Source: Actinomycetes bacterium
GTDB taxonomy: Bacteria; Actinomycetota; Actinomycetes; S36-B12; UBA10799
Length of the DNA stretch: 15,417 nt
NCBI GenBank assembly: GCA_029779995.1
Contig: JAKOZM010000061.1
Coordinates: forward strand, 1 to 15,417
Direction of reading: 5' to 3'
The position numbers were made by a program, and so were the translations under genes. Within the stretch, counting starts at the first letter, position 1; each line of letters opens with the position of its first letter. Positions 1 through 6,476 of this stretch are shown in pieces. The notes below the pieces were generated by a model. That model was not told where the DNA came from, did not search any database, and worked only from the letters and a program-made list of their open reading frames with translations.

Positions 1-1
1 C

Positions 2-1213
2 GCCATCGATGATGCCTACGCCCGGCTGGCCGAGACTTTGGGCACCTCGGCCACGGCGCAGTGCAACAGATCGTGTATCACCGATGAGCCGGACAGCATC
101 AATCACAACAAGTTCGCCACCTTCTCCCGGACCGGCAACGCTGTGCACGTCGTGTTCCAAAGCACCAGCAACTTGCGCCCCGATGGCAGTGGCGACAGCG
201 CTTACAACGCGGCCGTGATCATCTACGGCAACCAGACTCTGTACGAGCAGTTCCTGGGCTACTTCGATGATCTGTTCATAGAACGCCGGGTCACCGATGA
301 CAACTACGACGCCTACCGGCCGCCGGTCGCGGCTGGGGCGGTGACTGCACACTTCTTCCCCCGCACCGACGACAAGGACACGGTTTCGGCGTGGCTGAAG
401 ACCGTCAACTGCGCCGCCCAGCCGACCACTGTACGGGTCATGGCGCCCTTCTTCTCCCGCAAGAAGGTGCGCAATGCTTTGGTGGGACTCGCGCAGGCCG
501 GCTGCACGGTCGCGGTGCTGGCGCGCCAAGACACGATCACCCAGGAGTTCTGCCAGACTCTGGAGCCGAAGACCCTGGTCAAGATCTCGCCGAGTTCCAA
601 ACGCGACCGGGTCACGATTCACGCCAAGTACTTCACCATCAACGGCAACTACGGCGGCCTCAACGACCAGACCGTCACGTGGACGGGCAGCCACAACTTC
701 ACGGACAACGCCCTCGAGAAGAACGACGAGACGTTCGTGCAGTTCTCCAGCCCGGCGGTGAACGCCCCGTTCGTGGACAACTGGGAGCGTTTGTGGAACA
801 GCCCGACGATGACGCCCGGGTGTATCCGAGCCGGTGCCCGCAGCGAGGCTGAGGTGGAGCGACGAGCCGACACCGAGACGACGAAGTTGTCCCGGCGCAG
901 CCAGACCGTGAAACGCCGGCTGCCCACTCGGCTGCGTCGCGAACAGCCCCTGCGCCCAGTGCGCACGGCCCAGGGCAGACTCCTGCGCACGCAGGCGCTG
1001 TGCAAGCGCGCCGGGACCGATCAGAAGCTGCGCCAGCAGGGTGCCTGCCGGGTCGTGAAGCGCAAGGGGACGCCGACTCTGGTGATCACCTCGACTGCAG
1101 CCCTGCGGGTGCGTTTGGTGCAGAAGGCTCGCGGCTCGAAGCGATTGCTGCCTTTCACTCGCACCGCAAGCTACCGGTACTCCCCGAAGAACCGGGTCGC
1201 CCGCCGCGCCTGA
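2..1213 (+). CDS. PLD-superfamily (HKD-like) protein, 5' end cut by window
   Basis: The frame is open from base 2, so the true start and any signal peptide lie to the left; the first start-like codon inside (TTG at 38) is probably internal. Two PLD half-motifs are visible. The first is an H-N-K-F near residue 23 counted from base 38, followed by QSTSN at 41-45. The second is IHAKYF at 194-199, followed by TGSHNF at 217-221. Each HxK is therefore paired with a downstream Ser/Asn segment, as in bilobal PLD enzymes. The Asp of the classic HxKxxxxD is Ser in the first copy and Asn in the second. A C-N-R-S-C pair near the visible N-terminus suggests an exported protein. From about residue 265 the tail is rich in Arg/Lys and has no recognisable domain. 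The family includes phospholipases, nucleases such as Nuc of plasmid pKM101, and transferases; the substrate here is unknown. It converges on the T4SS operon with a 21-nt gap. Confidence 0.8.
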   Translation, partial: AIDDAYARLAETLGTSATAQCNRSCITDEPDSINHNKFATFSRTGNAVHVVFQSTSNLRPDGSGDSAYNAAVIIYGNQTLYEQFLGYFDDLFIERRVTDDNYDAYRPPVAAGAVTAHFFPRTDDKDTVSAWLKTVNCAAQPTTVRVMAPFFSRKKVRNALVGLAQAGCTVAVLARQDTITQEFCQTLEPKTLVKISPSSKRDRVTIHAKYFTINGNYGGLNDQTVTWTGSHNFTDNALEKNDETFVQFSSPAVNAPFVDNWERLWNSPTMTPGCIRAGARSEAEVERRADTETTKLSRRSQTVKRRLPTRLRREQPLRPVRTAQGRLLRTQALCKRAGTDQKLRQQGACRVVKRKGTPTLVITSTAALRVRLVQKARGSKRLLPFTRTASYRYSPKNRVARRA

Positions 1214-1234
1214 GGACACCTGCTGGAGGGTCTC

Positions 1235-2536
1235 TCACCGGTCACCACCGTTACTCGGGTCAGTGTCATAGAGACGCGCCTCGGTGTCCGTGAGCCGCAT
1301 AGCCACTGGCAGCCCCGGCCGGTGCCCGGTCTTGATCAGGTACTTGCCACGACCTGGGTGCCGCCGGCCCGCCTGCCAGCGATCCGCCGACGCCCACCCG
1401 GCCACCAGGGACTGCTCCGCTTCGGACAGGGCCACGACGCGGCCCACGACGTCAAGCTCACGACGAGGCAACCCGGAAAGCACCACGACGGCGCTGCGGT
1501 CGATGAAGCCCATGGCCTTGGCCACGTCCGCCGGATCCGGCAACGCCTGCAGGTCGTTCAACGAGTGGGTCACCATGAGGCTGGCCACGCCTTTGCTGCG
1601 GTTGAGGCGCGTGAGGGCATCGACGTGATCGACCAGGCCGGGCGCACCGCGCAGCGCCCGCCACAACTCATCCATCACGATGAACCAGCGGGCGGCGGGG
1701 TCCACACGAGCGGCGGCGGCCACCGCCGCCTGCCCCCAGGCCCAGGCCGACACCATGGCCGCGCCCAACAAAGCCTCGTCGTGGACGCCCGACAGGTCGA
1801 TAGAGATGGCCGACGCGTTGCGATCGAAGTGCCGGGTGCTGGGGGCATCGAAGACGCCCGCCAGTGACCCCTGCACCAGCAGTCCCAGCGTCCACCGCAA
1901 TTCGCGTGTCACCTCGTCGTACTGGTCGGCAGTACGAACCTGGGCAGCCTGCAGCAGTGCGGGCTGCGGACTTCGCAGTATGTGTAGGACGCCGGGGATG
2001 GTAGGTTCAGCCACCTCCTTCGTCGCCTGGTCAATCGCGGCAGCGAGCACGACTTCCTCACCGTTGTTCACCGGCCTGTTGCGCCGCACCTGCGAGCACA
2101 GCGCCAGCAACAACGACAGCCGCTGCGCGCGGACGTCGATGTCCGTACCGCCGTCCAATGATGAGGCATCCAGGGGATTGATCCGGTCGAGCCCCCGACC
2201 GACCTTGATCACTTGCCCGCCGAGTCGGCTTACCAACTCGGCGTACTCCCCCTTCACATCTCCAAGAATGACCGGCCGCACCCCGCGGGCGACCATGCCC
2301 ACGATCTGACGTTTGGCGAATGCGGACTTGCCTGTGCCAGGCTGGCCGAGCTGGAACATACCGGTATTGGTTGTCAATCCGTTGGCCAGCCACGCGAACG
2401 GATCGAGGTGGACGGTCTCCCGCCAGATCAGATGCTCCCCGACCGGCACCCCTTCGGTGGGTGCCCCGGCTCCGGCGACAAAGGGAAACAGGGCCGCCGC
2501 CGTGTCTGTCCCGGCTGTGAATGTGCGACTGCGCAT
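1235..2536 (-). CDS. VirB4/TraC-like conjugation ATPase
   Basis: This 433-residue P-loop ATPase is of the type that powers type IV secretion and conjugation in actinobacteria. Walker A is GQPGTGKS at 64-71, Walker B is FIVMDE at 285-290, and a SLMVTHSLND stretch at 319-328 follows, as in the RecA-like core of VirB4 and TraC proteins. A GDVKGEYAEL segment at 92-101 also matches these ATPases. It is much shorter than proteobacterial VirB4 (about 800 residues) and lacks their N-terminal half. That may be supplied by the SCO6880-like gene just upstream, which ends 3 nt before this ATG. It should act at the cytoplasmic face of the membrane. It is the last gene of the operon and converges with the PLD-fold gene. 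A coupling-protein (VirD4/TraD) role is the main alternative, but the absence of N-terminal membrane helices argues against it. Confidence 0.88.
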   Translation of the reverse strand: MRSRTFTAGTDTAAALFPFVAGAGAPTEGVPVGEHLIWRETVHLDPFAWLANGLTTNTGMFQLGQPGTGKSAFAKRQIVGMVARGVRPVILGDVKGEYAELVSRLGGQVIKVGRGLDRINPLDASSLDGGTDIDVRAQRLSLLLALCSQVRRNRPVNNGEEVVLAAAIDQATKEVAEPTIPGVLHILRSPQPALLQAAQVRTADQYDEVTRELRWTLGLLVQGSLAGVFDAPSTRHFDRNASAISIDLSGVHDEALLGAAMVSAWAWGQAAVAAAARVDPAARWFIVMDELWRALRGAPGLVDHVDALTRLNRSKGVASLMVTHSLNDLQALPDPADVAKAMGFIDRSAVVVLSGLPRRELDVVGRVVALSEAEQSLVAGWASADRWQAGRRHPGRGKYLIKTGHRPGLPVAMRLTDTEARLYDTDPSNGGDR

Positions 2537-2539
2537 CGC

Positions 2540-3892
2540 TCACCATCCGTGCCGGGGTAGATAGCCCAAGCCCAGCGTCGCCGCGAAGCTCTGTGCCTGC
2601 GCTCCGTAGGCCCGACGCAGGCGAATCCGCGCCTCGCCCGCCCTATTGTGCAGGTCGGCAGCACAGGACTCCAGATCCTGCTCACCGTGCGCCGTCACCA
2701 CCGCATACAGTCCGACATCAACCAATCCCGATCCGGAGGCCTGCTCGTGGGCGGTCTGTCGGGCCTTCTGGATGTCGAGGCGTTCCCTGGCCGTCTCATC
2801 ACGACCGAGCCGACGGCGGTACTCGCTGCGGAAAGACGCAGCCTCCGCCTGGCGGTCGACTTCGCGTGCGGCAACATGCGCCGAGATGGGCTCGAACACC
2901 ATGCTCACGCGTTTGACGTAGTCTGCGGGTCCCAATAGCCGATTCAGCGACTGGGCGGACACCCCGTCCCCGGGGCACTCGTCCCACATGAACGCCGCCG
3001 AGACCCCACTGTCGTGGCGGTAGTTGTCCCACTGCTCCACAGCCGCGGTCGGCCGGGCATCAAGCCACTGCCCGTAGGTCCCATGGTCCAGGCTGGGGTC
3101 GTAGCAGGATCTGACCCACTGCGTCACGTCATGGTCGGACATCGCGTCGAGCACGGTCACCCCGCACGTGTTCAGGCTCTCGAGACTGCCGAGCACTTCC
3201 TGCAGCCTCTGCGCAGCCACCGGCACATCTGAGCCGCCGGTGTGAACCGTCACCGACAGCACCGTGCGGGCCACGCACCGCGAAACCGACAGTGCCCGCA
3301 AGTCGCGCATCACGTCGGCCGCCAGCCCGTCCGCCGGCTCATCGTCAAAGACGTCGGCCGGCCCAGGAGCCGTGTGTACGGTCACGACCACGTGGGCCAC
3401 GTTCGGCACGTACCCCAGATGACTGAGCCACCCTCCCCAGCGCGTCATCCAATCCGTGATCTCGTCAGCGGTTGCGAACGTCACTCCCTGCGGCTCGACC
3501 GGGACCAGGGCGGTCAGGGTCCTGCGAGGCTTGTCGTACAGCACGACATAACCGTCGCCCGCGATCATGCTCACCTGCGACAGGACACCCGGCAACTCCG
3601 GGGTCTGCGTCGCGTTGTAGGTGGTCCGACCACGGCTCTTTGCCCTCTGCCACTGGGCGTGCCGACTCGTGATCGACACCAGACTCTCGCCCCGTACTCG
3701 CGTGAACACCGCGGCCAGTGCCAGCCCAACAGGAACTGCGAGCAGCGGCAACGCCCGCGGAACCATCATCAGACACAGCAGGACCATCAGGACGGCAACC
3801 AGCCCGAACGCCGTCTGCCTTCCGGACAGGGAGCCGATCCCGAAACCGCGTCGCTCCCGCCAGCCCCCATAGACCCGCACCGGGGTACTCAT
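2540..3892 (-). CDS. SCO6880-family conjugation/T4SS protein
   Basis: This 450-residue protein has two closely spaced hydrophobic segments near the N-terminus (about residues 28-62), followed by a long soluble part. The opening with VYGGWRERRGFGIG, then the hairpin membrane anchor and a long alpha/beta region, fits the SCO6880 family. That family is found in actinobacterial conjugative elements and is usually encoded next to a VirB4-like ATPase. In layout it resembles PrgI plus the N-terminal half of VirB4, split from the motor domain. Its ATG overlaps the stop of the VirB6-like gene by 4 nt (3889-3892), so the two are probably translationally coupled, and it ends 3 nt before the ATPase gene. 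No catalytic motif is evident. The family call rests on recognition of the sequence and its position, not on a search. Confidence 0.82.
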   Translation of the reverse strand: MSTPVRVYGGWRERRGFGIGSLSGRQTAFGLVAVLMVLLCLMMVPRALPLLAVPVGLALAAVFTRVRGESLVSITSRHAQWQRAKSRGRTTYNATQTPELPGVLSQVSMIAGDGYVVLYDKPRRTLTALVPVEPQGVTFATADEITDWMTRWGGWLSHLGYVPNVAHVVVTVHTAPGPADVFDDEPADGLAADVMRDLRALSVSRCVARTVLSVTVHTGGSDVPVAAQRLQEVLGSLESLNTCGVTVLDAMSDHDVTQWVRSCYDPSLDHGTYGQWLDARPTAAVEQWDNYRHDSGVSAAFMWDECPGDGVSAQSLNRLLGPADYVKRVSMVFEPISAHVAAREVDRQAEAASFRSEYRRRLGRDETARERLDIQKARQTAHEQASGSGLVDVGLYAVVTAHGEQDLESCAADLHNRAGEARIRLRRAYGAQAQSFAATLGLGYLPRHGW

Positions 3893-4623
3893 ACGCTGCG
3901 CCCGTTCGCCGCCAGGCGGGCCACCCCCGGCAGCATGGCGGCACTGAGCAGGAAGGTCATGGTCACGACGAGCAGGACCACAATGGGTTCCCGCGACATG
4001 GTGACCAGATCGTGGCTGACGCGGTAGATGATCGCGGACAGGGGCCGGAAAGCGAGGACCGCGAGCAGCCAGGCAAGGGCCACGCGCAGGCTGCCAGCGC
4101 CTCTGAAGACAGATGCCGCCGCCACCGCTGGAATCCCCGCGACCAGTAGTACCGCGATGACGAAGCGGGCCAGCACCACAGCGACGAAGCCGAGCACGGC
4201 CGCCATGCCCAGCACGCTGAGGGTCATCGCGATGGCGGGCTCAGCATCGCTGAGAGCAGTCGTCACCGCGTCCACATAGGGCCCAGCGTCCGGACGACCC
4301 CCTAGGATCCAGCTCCCGAGTGCATCGCAGAGAGCCCATCCCGAGGCGAACACCAGCCAGCCCGCGGACAACGCGACGACGAACCGCCCGACGCCCAAGG
4401 TCAGATCGGCCAGATCTGCGCCGCGCCGCCTGACCATGAGCAATACCCCCGCCGCCACGATCGCCAGCGCCAATGCCACTGCCCCCACCCACCGCATAAC
4501 GGGACGCAACTCCGTCACGTTGTCACGAATCAGGGCCAGACCCGGATCGCGACCAGACAGCCACCAACGCAGCGCCCAGTCCAACAGCGTCACAAACGAT
4601 TCCGCCAAAGCGTTCGATGGCAT
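3889..4623 (-). CDS. VirB6/TrbL-like polytopic membrane protein
   Basis: This protein of 244 residues starts at the ATG at 4623, which shares one base with the TGA of the preceding gene (TGATG). The frame is open further upstream to 4824, but that extension lies entirely over the upstream gene and is not membrane-like, so it is rejected. About six hydrophobic helices can be seen, near residues 44-64, 78-98, 130-150, 152-171, 178-198 and 211-233, with Arg-rich loops. Size, topology and position between a small membrane protein and the SCO6880/VirB4 pair fit the inner-membrane channel component of a type IV secretion system (VirB6, TrbL or the TcpH-like equivalent). Sequence similarity to any one family is too weak to judge by eye, so the role is inferred from topology and context. 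Confidence 0.72.
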   Translation of the reverse strand: MPSNALAESFVTLLDWALRWWLSGRDPGLALIRDNVTELRPVMRWVGAVALALAIVAAGVLLMVRRRGADLADLTLGVGRFVVALSAGWLVFASGWALCDALGSWILGGRPDAGPYVDAVTTALSDAEPAIAMTLSVLGMAAVLGFVAVVLARFVIAVLLVAGIPAVAAASVFRGAGSLRVALAWLLAVLAFRPLSAIIYRVSHDLVTMSREPIVVLLVVTMTFLLSAAMLPGVARLAANGRSV

Positions 4624-4907
4624 CACATGAAGAGGTTGACGATCGGCACGGCAAGGGCCACGGTCGACAGCCCACCGATCACCCACGGAACGCCGACGGC
4701 ACCATCCGCCGCTGTGCCGGAACGGTGGCGCCGGCCCATACTCATCATGACTCCGGCCACCAGCAGACCAAGGGCGCCTGCCGCAAACGCTGCCCACTTC
4801 GCCAAACCCATCACCTTGGTCCATTGCGCGGTCACCTCACCGGGGGCCGTCGGCGAAGGGTTACCCAAGTCCCCCAGTGTTACGGTGATGAACTGCCAGG
4901 TCGTCAC
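4623..4907 (-). CDS. Small two-helix membrane protein of the T4SS operon (VirB2/TrbC-like position)
   Basis: This 94-residue protein starts at GTG 4907, preceded by a good Shine-Dalgarno AGAGGA about 8 nt upstream. It has two hydrophobic helices, roughly residues 35-56 (KWAAFAAGALGLLVAGVMM) and 71-92, separated by a short basic loop (RRHRSG). The N-terminal 30 residues are polar, with no clear cleavable signal. Two helices joined by a short loop, small size and first position in a conjugation operon match the arrangement of VirB2/TrbC pilin-like proteins; actinobacterial systems often carry such a protein without evident pilus formation. It overlaps the next gene by one base. The pilin-like role is inferred. 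It could instead be an accessory membrane subunit. Confidence 0.68.
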   Translation of the reverse strand: MTTWQFITVTLGDLGNPSPTAPGEVTAQWTKVMGLAKWAAFAAGALGLLVAGVMMSMGRRHRSGTAADGAVGVPWVIGGLSTVALAVPIVNLFM

Positions 4908-5093
4908 AATCGCTGTCCTCTCGCCTCGTGCTCAGGTCGACCCTGACACGGGGTGCTGACAGCCGGACGCTACCGCGGTGGAAATGTGGATAAGCGAAAC
5001 CGGCCCCATCGACCGGGGGCAGGGTCGGACCATGCGAGCCACGCCTGCACCTCTGCGCCGACCATGCCCTGCCCACCGCATCGAGGCGGTGGC
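4908..5093. promoter_or_regulatory. Divergent promoter region of the T4SS operon and secreted hydrolase
   Basis: This 186-nt gap must hold the promoters for both directions. The palindrome GGTCGACC lies at 4935-4942, interlocked with TCAGG (4932-4936) and CCTGA (4942-4946), about 25-40 nt upstream of the GTG at 4907, where an operator would be expected. A second palindrome, ACCGCGGT, is at 4972-4979. TGTGGATAA at 4985-4993 is a perfect single DnaA-box sequence. No convincing -35/-10 pair stands out. Which protein, if any, binds here is unknown. Confidence 0.35.
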
Positions 5094-5606
5094 ATGAAGC
5101 TGCTGGCAGGACTCGTAGCGTTGTTCGCCATCGCCGGGGCGGGCACCGCCACTCAGGCAGCGATCGCCGGTCAGCCGGCTGGGTGGACCGGTGAAGTGGG
5201 CAGCGTCGGGACCCAGGTCGATGCCATGTTGCCCGGCGGCTACAGCAACCCGCGATCGGCGGAGCAAGCGGTGGCGTGGGCACTGAGCCAGGTGGGGGTC
5301 GTTCGCGACGCTGGTTTCTGTCTGCGGTTCGTTGATTTGGCATATGGGCGCAGTTCCGGACCGGGGTCCGCCTACCTGGTGTGGACTGGTTCCCCTGCGG
5401 CGCTGCACCACACATCCGGGATGCCCCCGCGTGGCGCCCTCGTGGTGTGGTCCAGCGCCATCGGTCGCGGTCACGGCCACATCGCGATCTCGTTGGGCGA
5501 TGGCCGGATGGTCTCCACCACCTCCGGAGCGGTGTCGATCCTGCAGATCCAGGGATTCAGCGATTCGGCCTACTACGGCTGGATGCCGCCGTACTTCTAC
5601 GTCTGA
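5094..5606 (+). CDS. Secreted Cys/His peptidoglycan hydrolase (NlpC/P60 or CHAP-like)
   Basis: The ATG at 5094 is chosen because it opens a signal peptide (MKLLAGLVALFAIAGAGTAT) and has GAGG about 8 nt upstream; the frame is open further upstream to 4953 but encodes only a His/Arg/Pro-rich stretch without family character. The 170-residue product has a mature domain with GFCLRFVDLAYG (Cys76) preceded by an Ala/Trp helix, and PPRGALVVWS followed by GRGHGHIAISLGDG (His127, His129). This is the Cys-then-His order and spacing of NlpC/P60 and CHAP amidases or endopeptidases that cut peptidoglycan peptides. Lying divergently from the conjugation operon, it could open the wall locally for the secretion channel, the job VirB1-type enzymes do elsewhere. 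It is very short, with no cell-wall-binding domain, so delivery may depend on partners. NlpC versus CHAP cannot be settled by eye. Confidence 0.78.
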   Translation: MKLLAGLVALFAIAGAGTATQAAIAGQPAGWTGEVGSVGTQVDAMLPGGYSNPRSAEQAVAWALSQVGVVRDAGFCLRFVDLAYGRSSGPGSAYLVWTGSPAALHHTSGMPPRGALVVWSSAIGRGHGHIAISLGDGRMVSTTSGAVSILQIQGFSDSAYYGWMPPYFYV

Positions 5607-5631
5607 CAAGAGTCGCGACCAAAGACAAGAA

Positions 5632-5666
5632 CCCTGGTCGTCGATGGCTACATCGCCCGACCAGGG
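5632..5666. terminator. Long hairpin between hydrolase gene and tRNA-Lys
   Basis: CCCTGGTCG (5632-5640) is perfectly complementary to CGACCAGGG (5658-5666). Inside the loop, CGATG (5642-5646) pairs with CATCG (5651-5655) around a 4-nt loop. The result is a nearly continuous 14-bp stem symmetrical for both strands. It sits 25 nt after the hydrolase stop and 16 nt beyond the tRNA 3' end, so it can serve as a bidirectional terminator. There is no T tract on either side. Confidence 0.6.
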
Positions 5667-5682
5667 CCTGTACTACTGGGAG

Positions 5683-5755
5683 TGCGCCGCCAGGGACTCG
5701 AACCCCGAACCCGCTGGTTAAGAGCCAGCTGCTCTGCCAATTGAGCTAGCGGCGC
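5683..5755 (-). tRNA. tRNA-Lys (anticodon CTT)
   Basis: The full 73-nt cloverleaf reads on the minus strand. The acceptor stem GCGCCGC/GCGGCGC has seven pairs with discriminator A. The D stem is GCTC/GAGC, the anticodon stem GCTGG/CCAGC around loop CTCTTAA (anticodon CTT, Lys AAG), and the T stem CGGGG/CCCTG with loop TTCGAGT and one G-T pair. CCA is not encoded. A possible -10 (TATGCT on the minus strand, 5766-5771) lies about ten nt upstream of the mature 5' end. The 3' end faces the T4SS module, the orientation used by tRNA-targeting integrases. Confidence 0.96.
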
Positions 5756-5791
5756 AACGAAAATGAGCATATCAGCCACACCCTGGAACGC

Positions 5792-5804
5792 CGCCCGGTG
5801 GGCG
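5792..5804 (-). terminator. Short GC hairpin downstream of the GroES-like gene
   Basis: CGCCC (5792-5796) and GGGCG (5800-5804) can pair across a 3-nt loop, 10 nt after the stop of the GroES-like gene, which closes the minus-strand directon. The stem is only 5 bp and no T run follows, so termination here is tentative. The same segment also lies just upstream of tRNA-Lys. Confidence 0.3.
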
Positions 5805-5813
5805 CAAGCACTT

Positions 5814-6122
5814 CTACAGGTATAACCCCGTCTCGTCGTGCCCGATCTGCTCGCTCGCAACTGCATGAACATCACGCTCGCGCAGGAGCACGTAGCTGCT
5901 GCCTTGAATCTCCACCAGCGCCCGATCCTCAGGCTCGAAGAGGACGCGATCACCGTTGTCCATGTGCCGGACGTTCGGCCCCACGGCGACCACAGTTGCC
6001 CATGCGAGTCGCTTTCCCACTGAGGCAGTGGCCGGGATCAGGATGCCACCGCTGGAGTGCCGCTCACCGTCGCGTTCCTCGCTGACGAGAACCCGGTCAT
6101 GCAGCAGCTTGATCGGCAGCAT
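5814..6122 (-). CDS. GroES-like co-chaperonin
   Basis: This 102-residue protein starts at ATG 6122; an in-frame TTG three bases earlier is less likely, and the ATG shares one base with the TGA of the DUF3618 gene. The GroES fold is recognisable throughout. IKLLHDRVLV lies at 4-13, the mobile-loop signature GGILIP at 25-30 (the hydrophobic tripeptide that docks on GroEL), and VVAVGP at 44-49. NGDRVLFEPED lies at 56-66 and YVLLRERDVHAV at 77-88. Unlike housekeeping GroES, it has a polar C-terminal tail of about 14 residues and diverged loop sequences, and no groEL is adjacent. It is probably a second, specialised co-chaperonin. It ends a six-gene directon that begins with the metal importer. 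Confidence 0.85.
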   Translation of the reverse strand: MLPIKLLHDRVLVSEERDGERHSSGGILIPATASVGKRLAWATVVAVGPNVRHMDNGDRVLFEPEDRALVEIQGSSYVLLRERDVHAVASEQIGHDETGLYL

Positions 6123-6457
6123 CAACGGGTGATTCGTCGCCAGACCCGCCGCACGACGATCATCCCCACGACGACACCGACGGTGGCAGCGACATGGTCC
6201 ACACGGACGGCCCCGTACTCATCGATGTAGAAAGCACGCACCTTCTGCACCTGGCGATCAGCGATGTTGCGCGGACTGGCCGCCACCTTCAGTTCGTCCA
6301 GCGTCGCTGTGAGGCGGGCACGGGTGGCATCCATGTCCGACTCGATGTCGGCCATCGATCGCGGTGCCGGCTGCGCGGTGCCCTTGACTACCTCGGGCTT
6401 CTTTTTGTCCAAGCCAGCGGAATTGGCGGGAAGAATCGCATCGGGGGCATCAGGCAT
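6122..6457 (-). CDS. DUF3618 membrane protein
   Basis: This is a 111-residue protein. The first 33 residues are Pro/Ala/Lys-rich and look disordered. Residues about 34-63 (ADIESDMDATRARLTATLDEL) carry the acidic, amphipathic DUF3618 signature, followed by SPRNIADRQVQKV. A single membrane helix lies near 86-103 and the C-terminus is basic (RRVWRRITR), giving a cytoplasmic N-terminal domain. The function of DUF3618 proteins is not established. It lies 19 nt after cbiO and overlaps the GroES-like start by one base, so it is probably expressed with both. In Mycobacterium tuberculosis I recall the related Rv2520c lying next to bcp; here the metal-importer genes separate the two. Confidence 0.82.
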   Translation of the reverse strand: MPDAPDAILPANSAGLDKKKPEVVKGTAQPAPRSMADIESDMDATRARLTATLDELKVAASPRNIADRQVQKVRAFYIDEYGAVRVDHVAATVGVVVGMIVVRRVWRRITR

Positions 6458-6476
6458 GGCCTCACTCTAGCCCGCG

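Noticed and set aside
3242..4027. Long plus-strand frame opposite the SCO6880 and VirB6-like genes
   Set aside because: It is Arg/His/Pro-rich, has no family character, and is fully covered by well-supported minus-strand genes with overlapping starts and stops.
4623..4824. Longer N-terminus of the VirB6-like protein
   Set aside because: The extra 67 codons lie over the upstream gene and are rich in Arg, Gly and Trp with no membrane character; the ATG at 4623 overlaps the upstream stop neatly.
4985..4993. Replication origin marked by a DnaA box
   Set aside because: A single box (with only an 8/9 match far away at 11518) and no AT-rich unwinding region or replication gene nearby.
5381..5749. 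Plus-strand frame running through the tRNA-Lys gene
   Set aside because: Its C-terminal part is the translated complement of the tRNA, a common false call, and the rest is a shifted frame of the hydrolase gene.
5814..6122. Nickel-binding GroES like Helicobacter HspA
   Set aside because: HspA has a His/Cys-rich C-terminal extension. The tail here has one His and no Cys, so there is no sequence support for metal binding.
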